A DNA stretch of 10,350 bases, taken from Promethearchaeota archaeon (GTDB lineage Archaea; Asgardarchaeota; Lokiarchaeia; Sigynarchaeales; SOKP01). This document shows positions 6,127 through 10,350 of the stretch, one piece after another. Within the stretch, counting starts at the first letter, position 1, and every line of letters begins with the position of its first letter. The notes beneath the pieces are model-generated. The model made no database searches, was not told the DNA's origin, and saw nothing but the letters and a program-made list of their open reading frames with translations. The stretch is taken from assembly GCA_016839425.1 (NCBI GenBank), contig JAEOUI010000105.1:1-10350 (forward strand), in the 5' to 3' direction. The translations under genes and the position numbers were made by a program.

Positions 6127-6561
6127 ATGATTGATATTTCCAATAAAAAACCTGTAATTCGCATTGCTAAAGCATCGGGCAACATAATTCTTAAACCCTC
6201 TACAATTGAAAGAATCAAAACTAACAATGTAGAAAAAGGAGATGTATTAACAATTAGTAAAATAGCAGCCATAAACGCTGTAAAAAAAGTTCCCGATTTA
6301 ATACCTCTTTGTCATCCTATTCCAATACATAAAATATCTGTTGACTTTGAAATTATTAATGATACTACGATCAAAGCTAAATGTTCCGTTAAAACTGAAA
6401 GTAAGACAGGCGTTGAAATGGAAGCCTTAATGGGCGTGAGTCTAGCCCTCTTAAATATATGGGATGTAATTAAGATGTACGAAAAAGACGAAAATGGGCA
6501 ATACCCTAAAGCTCGGATAGAAAACATAAAAGTTGACGAAAAGATTAAGAAGAATGAGTGA
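6127..6561 (+). CDS. moaC: Cyclic pyranopterin monophosphate synthase MoaC
   Basis: MoaC turns the 3',8-cyclo-GTP made by MoaA into cyclic pyranopterin monophosphate. The 144-residue protein is collinear with the family. It starts [18 protein letters not shown], has [15 protein letters not shown] (53-67) with the conserved cysteine and histidine, [24 protein letters not shown] (93-116), and GQYP (124-127). D113 and K116 correspond to the conserved DxxK active-site pair. I chose the ATG at 6127 because MoaC proteins begin with this M-V/I-DIS sequence; an in-frame TTG at 6109 would add six residues without family support. It is the first gene of the cofactor operon, close behind a ModE-like site. 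Its end overlaps the moaA start by eight bases. Confidence is very high. Confidence 0.96.
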   Translation: MIDISNKKPVIRIAKASGNIILKPSTIERIKTNNVEKGDVLTISKIAAINAVKKVPDLIPLCHPIPIHKISVDFEIINDTTIKAKCSVKTESKTGVEMEALMGVSLALLNIWDVIKMYEKDENGQYPKARIENIKVDEKIKKNE

Positions 6562-7495
6562 AGAATTAGCAGTAAATAATAACTGCAATCGAATCATCAA
6601 GCACATCAGATTTTCTGTTACCTCAGCCTGTAATTATAATTGCATTTATTGTGATAAAGAAGGATTCGTGCCTAAAACGAGTCTCTTAAGCGTTGACGAA
6701 ATTACTAGATTATGCACGGTTTTAGCCACAACTTTAAATGTTACGAAAATCAAGTTAACTGGCGGAGAGCCTTTATGCAGAAAAGAAATCGTTTCAATTA
6801 TAAAAAATATTTCCGATTTAAAGTTATATAAGGACATTTCAATGACGACAAATGGTTTTTTTCTTAAAGAAATGGCAAGCGATTTATATAAAGCAGGATT
6901 GAATCGAATAAATGTCTCTCTCTGTTCATTGAAGCCATCCGTTTTTAAGAAAGTTACAGGAGTTGATGCTTTAGATCGCGTTTTAAAAGGGTTAGAAGCC
7001 GCCCAAGAGGCTGGATTATATCCAATAAAGTTAAATTTTGTAATGCTAAAGGGACTTAACGATACGGAAATCGAGGAAATGCTTGATTTTTGCTCTGAGA
7101 CTGGACATATTTTACAATTAATTGAATTGCATAAGCGATCAGATGCAATTGGCAAGGAATTAACTATTTTCGATCGATATCATGTTCCTATTGAAAATAT
7201 TGTTGAAGACCTAAAAATTCGATCCCTCAAGACTTTTAGGAGAAGCGATATGCAAAATAGACATGTATTCAAGCTATCCAATAATGCAGAGGTCGAAACC
7301 ATACAAAATGGTAAGGAAGCGTGTAGTAAATGCACTAAATTAAGAGTTGGTTGCGACGGAAATGTATTTGGATGTTTATTTAGGTCTGATTTAGGAACTA
7401 ATATCAAGGCAGTATTAAACGATATGAAAGGTTCCATAAAAACACAAGAAATAATTCAAAAAGTAGTTGCTTCTCGAGAACCATATTATAAATAA
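6554..7495 (+). CDS. moaA: GTP 3',8-cyclase MoaA (radical SAM)
   Basis: MoaA uses S-adenosylmethionine radical chemistry to form 3',8-cyclo-GTP from GTP. The 313-residue protein has the radical-SAM cluster motif CX3CX2C at C26, C30 and C33, the SAM-binding LTGGEPL (68-74), a conserved MTTNGFFL segment (97-104), and [11 protein letters not shown] (229-239). The second cluster motif is CX2CX13C (C257, C260, C274), which holds the GTP-binding Fe-S cluster. Two points differ from bacterial enzymes: the sequence after the second motif is [10 protein letters not shown] rather than CNRxRLTxDG, and the chain ends REPYYK without the double glycine needed in bacterial and human MoaA. Ends of the REPY type are, as I recall, common in archaeal MoaA. 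The ATG at 6554 overlaps moaC by eight bases; an in-frame TTG at 6533 is less likely. The gene is followed by moaD after 16 bases. Confidence 0.93.
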   Translation: MSEELAVNNNCNRIIKHIRFSVTSACNYNCIYCDKEGFVPKTSLLSVDEITRLCTVLATTLNVTKIKLTGGEPLCRKEIVSIIKNISDLKLYKDISMTTNGFFLKEMASDLYKAGLNRINVSLCSLKPSVFKKVTGVDALDRVLKGLEAAQEAGLYPIKLNFVMLKGLNDTEIEEMLDFCSETGHILQLIELHKRSDAIGKELTIFDRYHVPIENIVEDLKIRSLKTFRRSDMQNRHVFKLSNNAEVETIQNGKEACSKCTKLRVGCDGNVFGCLFRSDLGTNIKAVLNDMKGSIKTQEIIQKVVASREPYYK

Positions 7496-7511
7496 TATTT
7501 TAACAATAAGA

Positions 7512-7793
7512 ATGACAATAAAAATTCTTTATTTTGCAGAACTGAAAGAAATAGCACAAAAAGACTCGGAAGAAATAGAAGGCTCTAAAAAAAGCGTTAT
7601 TGAAATTGCTAAATTTATTAGTAATAATTACAAAGGGACAAAATCAATATTATTGAATAGTTCATCAGATAATTTGAATCCTCAAATAAGTGTTGCCATA
7701 AATCATAATTTCGTCAAAATTTCCGATATCAACAAAAAGCTTGTTATGGATGGCGATAAAATTGCCTTTCTTTTACCTTTATCAGGAGGATGA
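7512..7793 (+). CDS. moaD: Molybdopterin synthase small subunit MoaD (sulfur carrier)
   Basis: A 93-residue ubiquitin-like protein that donates sulfur, as a C-terminal thiocarboxylate, to the dithiolene of molybdopterin. It starts MTIKILYFAELKEIAQKD, matching the MoaD pattern of a first beta strand followed by the A-E-L-K/R segment. It has the late strand KLVMDGDKIAFLLPLSGG (76-93) and ends exactly in the double glycine that is activated. Activation needs an E1-like MoeB/UbaA/ThiF enzyme, which is not in this window. The ATG at 7512 is preferred; an upstream in-frame TTG at 7467 lies inside moaA and would add a tail foreign to the family. No Shine-Dalgarno sequence precedes it. moaE follows immediately and encodes its partner subunit. 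Confidence is very high. Confidence 0.94.
   Translation: MTIKILYFAELKEIAQKDSEEIEGSKKSVIEIAKFISNNYKGTKSILLNSSSDNLNPQISVAINHNFVKISDINKKLVMDGDKIAFLLPLSGG
7784..7789 (+). promoter_or_regulatory. Shine-Dalgarno of moaE encoded within moaD's Gly-Gly codons
   Basis: AGGAGG spans the end of the last serine codon and the two glycine codons of moaD (TCA GGA GGA TGA). It is ten bases from the moaE ATG at 7800. It is the clearest Shine-Dalgarno in the window and supports that start. The essential Gly-Gly tail of MoaD and the ribosome-binding site of its partner therefore share the same bases. Confidence 0.7.
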
Positions 7794-7809
7794 CCGAGAA
7801 TGACCGAAA
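7790..7809 (+). repeat. 10-bp tandem duplication at the moaD/moaE junction
   Basis: ATGACCGAGA is followed directly by ATGACCGAAA, two copies differing at one base. The ATG of the first copy overlaps the moaD stop (ATGA). It is out of frame with moaE and would read only eight codons before a stop. The ATG of the second copy is the real moaE start. Confidence 0.75.
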
Positions 7810-8249
7810 AATCTAATGCTAAAATAGAATCTGGAATTTATCCCAAAGGAAAGATCACACTCGAACAAATAATTGACGAGATTAAAAAAGGACCCAATGC
7901 TGACCAAATAGGGTCCATTCACACATTTTCGGGAATCGTTCGCAATAGTTCTAAAGAAGGTAAACCCGTTAAAGGGATGAAAATTGATGCATATGTAGAA
8001 CTTGCTAACAAGAGCGTAAATGAAATTTGTACAAGGATAAAAAACATTGACGGTATTATTGACATAATCTTAATCCATTTCCAGGGACAATTTGAAATTT
8101 CGGAAGATCTAGTTCACGTAGTTGTCGCCTCCTCACATAGAGAAGAAGGCTTTAAAGCCCTCCGAACTGCGGTTGAAGATTATAAACTACAACTTGCGGT
8201 CTGGAAGAGAGAAGATTATAAAGACGACCCTTCTGAATGGATACATTGA
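7800..8249 (+). CDS. moaE: Molybdopterin synthase catalytic subunit MoaE
   Basis: MoaE pairs with MoaD thiocarboxylate to convert cyclic pyranopterin monophosphate to molybdopterin. The 149-residue protein has the family blocks IGSIHTFSGIVR (37-48), KIDAYVELA (61-69), IILIHFQGQFEISEDLVHVVVASSHREEGFKAL (89-121) and DYKLQLAVWKREDY (127-140). K129 and K136 sit seven residues apart, as do the two catalytic lysines of bacterial MoaE; the conserved HR pair is 113-114 and R48 follows the TFSGIV block. The first 30 residues are a poorly conserved extension, common in archaeal members. The start is fixed by AGGAGG ten bases upstream, placed inside the end of moaD. Only six bases lie between moaD and moaE, which suggests coupled translation in a 1:1 complex. 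Confidence is very high. Confidence 0.94.
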   Translation: MTEKSNAKIESGIYPKGKITLEQIIDEIKKGPNADQIGSIHTFSGIVRNSSKEGKPVKGMKIDAYVELANKSVNEICTRIKNIDGIIDIILIHFQGQFEISEDLVHVVVASSHREEGFKALRTAVEDYKLQLAVWKREDYKDDPSEWIH

Positions 8250-8268
8250 ATAAGGGGTAGATTCCAAC

Positions 8269-9495
8269 TTGAAATTTTTAAAAACAATTAGTGTCTCTGA
8301 ATTAAGAACCATTTTATCCAATATTCCTCAATTAGATCTTGAAGTAGAAGAATTACCATTGAAAGAGGCATATGGAAGAAAATTATCTCGAGATATTGAA
8401 AGTCCCATAGATGTTCCACATTTTAGAAAATCTCGAATGGATGGTTATGCGGTAATAGCTAAAGACACATTTCTTGCGAGCGAGGATACGCCCGTGGATT
8501 TTATTTTAGTAGACCATATACAAGCAGGAGAAGTTCCGAAAAAAGAGATTCAAAAAGGGCAATGTGCTTATGTTGCTACGGGAGCCGCAATTCCTGACGG
8601 AGCTGACGCAGTAATAATGGTGGAATTCACAGAAATAAAAGAGAATGTTATTTCTTCGACACAGTCCGTTACTCCCGATACGCATATAGTAAAGATCGGA
8701 CACGATTTTAAAAAAGGTAATAAAATTTGTCAGAAAAATAAATTTATTGATGTTCCAACAATAGGACTTCTTTCGGCCTGTGGTGTAGAAAAGATATGGG
8801 TATATAAGAGGCCAAAGATTAGCTTGATAAGCACGGGTGACGAACTCGTATCGTCTGATATCAAGCATTTAGATGTTGGAAAAATTTACGATATCAATTC
8901 TAATGTTTTAAAAATATCCATTAAAAACGCTGGTGCTGAAGTCGAATACTTGGGAATCGTCAAGGATTCTTTTGATACTATAAAAGAAGTAATAGATCGT
9001 GCTCTTGCAACTTCAAATATCACGATTCTCTCAGGAGGAACATCGAAAGGTGAAGGAGATTTTGCCCCCCAAGTTTTGGAAACTTACAATGATATTGAAA
9101 TTATGATACATGGTGTAAGAATAAAGCCAGGAAAACCATTTATATTCACTAAAATTGGAGATAAATCAGTTTTTGTCTTACCAGGATATCCAACATCTGC
9201 TTTGAGTTGTTTTTACATATTTATAGAAGATTTCATCAGGAGGATGGCCGGATATCCCTTGAGAGATAAGAATTCGATATCGTTAGAAGTTGGCAAAAGA
9301 ATTTATAGTACGGTTGGAAGACACGAGTTCAAACCAGTGAAAATAGAGAATATAAATGGAATTAAGAAAATAATTCCCATTCAAACCGGTTCGGAAGCCA
9401 TTAGTACTCTATTTAACGCAGATGGGTACATTGAAATAGAAGAACTAGAAAGTATAGTTGAAAAAGGAGATGTAAGAACCGTATATTTCTTTTAA
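8269..9495 (+). CDS. moeA: Molybdopterin molybdenum/tungsten-transferase MoeA (first paralog)
   Basis: MoeA inserts molybdate or tungstate into adenylated molybdopterin. The 408-residue protein covers the full family length. Visible blocks are a start of the usual FLKTISVSEL type, IDVPHFRKSRMDGYAV (47-62), VATGAAIPDGADAVIMVE (102-119), ISLISTGDELV (184-194), ILSGGTSKGEGDF (253-265), HGVRIKPGKPF (281-291), VLPGYPTSALSCFY (303-316) and a C-terminal beta domain from about 338. The metal-site loop reads PGYP where Escherichia coli MoeA has PGNP. The start is TTG at 8269: it is preceded at ten bases by a weak Shine-Dalgarno (AAGGGGT, 8252-8258), and the next in-frame ATG comes only at residue 57, inside the conserved MDGYAV block. 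It follows moaE by 19 bases. A second MoeA is encoded in the same operon. Confidence 0.94.
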   Translation: MKFLKTISVSELRTILSNIPQLDLEVEELPLKEAYGRKLSRDIESPIDVPHFRKSRMDGYAVIAKDTFLASEDTPVDFILVDHIQAGEVPKKEIQKGQCAYVATGAAIPDGADAVIMVEFTEIKENVISSTQSVTPDTHIVKIGHDFKKGNKICQKNKFIDVPTIGLLSACGVEKIWVYKRPKISLISTGDELVSSDIKHLDVGKIYDINSNVLKISIKNAGAEVEYLGIVKDSFDTIKEVIDRALATSNITILSGGTSKGEGDFAPQVLETYNDIEIMIHGVRIKPGKPFIFTKIGDKSVFVLPGYPTSALSCFYIFIEDFIRRMAGYPLRDKNSISLEVGKRIYSTVGRHEFKPVKIENINGIKKIIPIQTGSEAISTLFNADGYIEIEELESIVEKGDVRTVYFF

Positions 9496-9497
9496 AA

Positions 9498-9507
9498 TTA
9501 ATATAAA
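9498..9507 (+). promoter_or_regulatory. Possible internal promoter before moaB
   Basis: TTAATATAAA in the 33-base gap after moeA is centred about 26 bases before the moaB ATG. This is right for a leaderless archaeal transcript. No Shine-Dalgarno precedes moaB, in keeping with this. It may give moaB and moeA2 extra transcription independent of the ModE-like site. Confidence 0.45.
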
Positions 9508-9528
9508 TCATTTTTTAAAGAGTCCACT

Positions 9529-10065
9529 ATGAAAGTACACGAACAACACAAAAAAGAGGCCCCTAAAAGGGTGAATATTGCTTTAATAATCGTTAGTACA
9601 TCTCGATTCCAAGAGCAGGAAAATGGAATTGTAAAAACCGATAAAACGATTCCGATGGTAAAAGAGATCATTGGAAAAAGATCAGAAATATCCCTTTTAT
9701 CGGTCTCTATTGTCCCAGATTCTCGAGAAAACATTCACAACTCATTACTCGAATTGATTGAAGATAAATCCTTGCACGCCTTGATATATAGTGGAGGAAC
9801 GGGATTGACACCTAAAGATGTAACATACGAGACTTTAGAACCATTGTTCGAAAAAAAAATGGATGGATTTGGCGAATTTTTCAGATATTTATCATACAAA
9901 GAGATAGGTCCCTCAGCAATGCTTTCGCGTGCGACAGCTGGAAAAATAGGAAATAAGATCGTATTTCTCCTTCCAGGATCACCAAATGCCGTAAGGCTAG
10001 CGTTAGAAGAATTAATTATACCTGAAATTGGTCATATAGTATATTCAATTATCAAAAAGGAATGA
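9529..10065 (+). CDS. moaB: MoaB/Mog-family molybdopterin adenylyltransferase
   Basis: The protein belongs to the MoaB/MogA family, whose archaeal members adenylate molybdopterin with MgATP before metal insertion by MoeA. The 178-residue chain has IVSTSRFQEQENGIVKTD (21-38), LSVSIVPDSRENI (57-69), ALIYSGGTGLTPKDVTYETL (84-103), GFGEFFRYLSYKEIGPSAMLSRATAG (113-138) and the molybdopterin-binding LPGSPNAV (148-155). The SGGTG and GSP motifs and D97 match the active site known in MogA-type enzymes. The first 14 residues are a charged extension. The ATG at 9529 is about 26 bases after a TATA-like sequence and lacks a Shine-Dalgarno. The end overlaps the start of the second moeA, which fits handing adenylated molybdopterin to MoeA. 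Confidence 0.92.
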   Translation: MKVHEQHKKEAPKRVNIALIIVSTSRFQEQENGIVKTDKTIPMVKEIIGKRSEISLLSVSIVPDSRENIHNSLLELIEDKSLHALIYSGGTGLTPKDVTYETLEPLFEKKMDGFGEFFRYLSYKEIGPSAMLSRATAGKIGNKIVFLLPGSPNAVRLALEELIIPEIGHIVYSIIKKE

Positions 10066-10350
10066 TGAATGTGGAAAGATTGCGAAAAATTGGCTTTTCG
10101 AAGTTAACACCTTTAGAAAAAGCTTTGGAACTCCTTTTTTCTAAAGTTAAAATAACAAATATGGAATTAATTGAAACATCTTTAGCTTTAGGTAGAATTT
10201 TAGCTGAAGATATAACGAGCGAAATGAATGTACCACCTTTCGATCGATCGGCAATGGATGGATACGCCGTGAAAGCAGAAGATACTTTTAAAAGTTCGCC
10301 ACAAAATCCTTCCAAGCTAAGACTCGTAGGGAAGATAGAAATAGGGGAAA
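10062..10350 (+). CDS. moeA2: Second MoeA paralog, C-terminus cut by the right edge
   Basis: An open frame of 96 complete codons runs off the edge. It reads MMNVERLRKIGFSKLTPLEK (1-20), then ETSLALGRILAEDITSEMNVPPFDRSAMDGYAV (38-70), the conserved N-terminal blocks of MoeA. It differs clearly from the upstream MoeA: VPPFDRSAMDGYAV here against VPHFRKSRMDGYAV there. The two are therefore old paralogs rather than a recent duplication. Archaea using tungsten often have two MoeA proteins, proposed to handle molybdenum and tungsten separately; that specificity is not visible in this fragment. The ATG at 10062 overlaps the moaB stop in an ATGA junction. Alternatives are ATG at 10065 and GTG at 10071; the last has AAGGA nine bases upstream. 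Only the first quarter of the gene is present. Confidence 0.9.
   Translation, partial: MMNVERLRKIGFSKLTPLEKALELLFSKVKITNMELIETSLALGRILAEDITSEMNVPPFDRSAMDGYAVKAEDTFKSSPQNPSKLRLVGKIEIGE

Noticed and set aside
6533..6553. In-frame TTG start for MoaA inside moaC
   Set aside because: The ATG at 6554 gives a normal archaeal MoaA N-terminus; the extra seven residues (MTKRLRR) have no support.
6646..7155. Minus-strand open frame of 169 codons
   Set aside because: It is the antisense shadow of moaA, whose radical-SAM motifs are unambiguous.
7467..7511. In-frame TTG start for MoaD inside moaA
   Set aside because: It would add 15 residues before the first beta strand of a ubiquitin-like fold; MoaD normally starts at MTIKILYF.
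8506..8868. Minus-strand open frame of 120 codons
   Set aside because: It is the antisense shadow of moeA and has no recognisable domain.

Overview
The window looks like an AT-rich archaeal chromosome segment. The archaeal signs are TATA-like boxes about 25-30 bases upstream of start codons, several probably leaderless first genes, oligo-T stretches at operon ends, an archaeal DUF166 protein, and MoaA, MoaE, MoaB and MoeA proteins of archaeal style. The lineage cannot be fixed from the sequence. The extracytoplasmic protein has many N-glycosylation sequons and a plain N-terminal membrane anchor, which would suit an Asgard/Lokiarchaeal-type or another mesophilic archaeon, but this is only an impression.

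Layout. Positions 1-1719 carry two minus-strand genes: an unrecognised protein running off the left edge (1-649) and a cysteine-rich DUF166 protein (832-1719). A divergent intergenic region with a perfect 12-bp palindrome separates these from a plus-strand gene for a small-molecule-kinase/APH-fold protein (1884-2720). From 2772 onward everything concerns molybdenum or tungsten: a minus-strand single-domain molbindin (2772-2984), a divergent TupA-TupB-TupC type tungstate ABC importer (3133-6009), and a cofactor-synthesis operon moaC-moaA-moaD-moaE-moeA-moaB-moeA2 (6127 to beyond the right edge).

How the genes work together. TupA captures the oxyanion outside the cell, TupB forms the channel, and TupC drives import; TupC carries a C-terminal TOBE-like domain that may sense the metal. 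Molbindin probably buffers or stores the oxyanion. MoaA and MoaC convert GTP to cyclic pyranopterin monophosphate. MoaD and MoaE form molybdopterin synthase. The MoaB/Mog-family protein adenylates molybdopterin, and the MoeA paralogs insert the metal. Nearly the whole route from metal uptake to metal-pterin cofactor lies in 7.6 kb; a MoaD-activating E1 enzyme, MobA and MobB are not visible.

Regulation. The strongest non-coding signal is a pair of 24-bp elements of the form CGTT-N16-AACG, at 3058-3081 (between molbindin and tupA) and 6078-6101 (before moaC). The second, read on the opposite strand, matches the first at 16 of 24 positions, including CGTTCG at one end and CATAACG at the other. 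This is the layout of ModE operators, so the uptake and synthesis operons are probably one metal-responsive regulon, although no ModE gene lies in the window. No tRNA, rRNA, CRISPR array or insertion sequence was recognised, and no gene-free stretch exceeds 300 bases.
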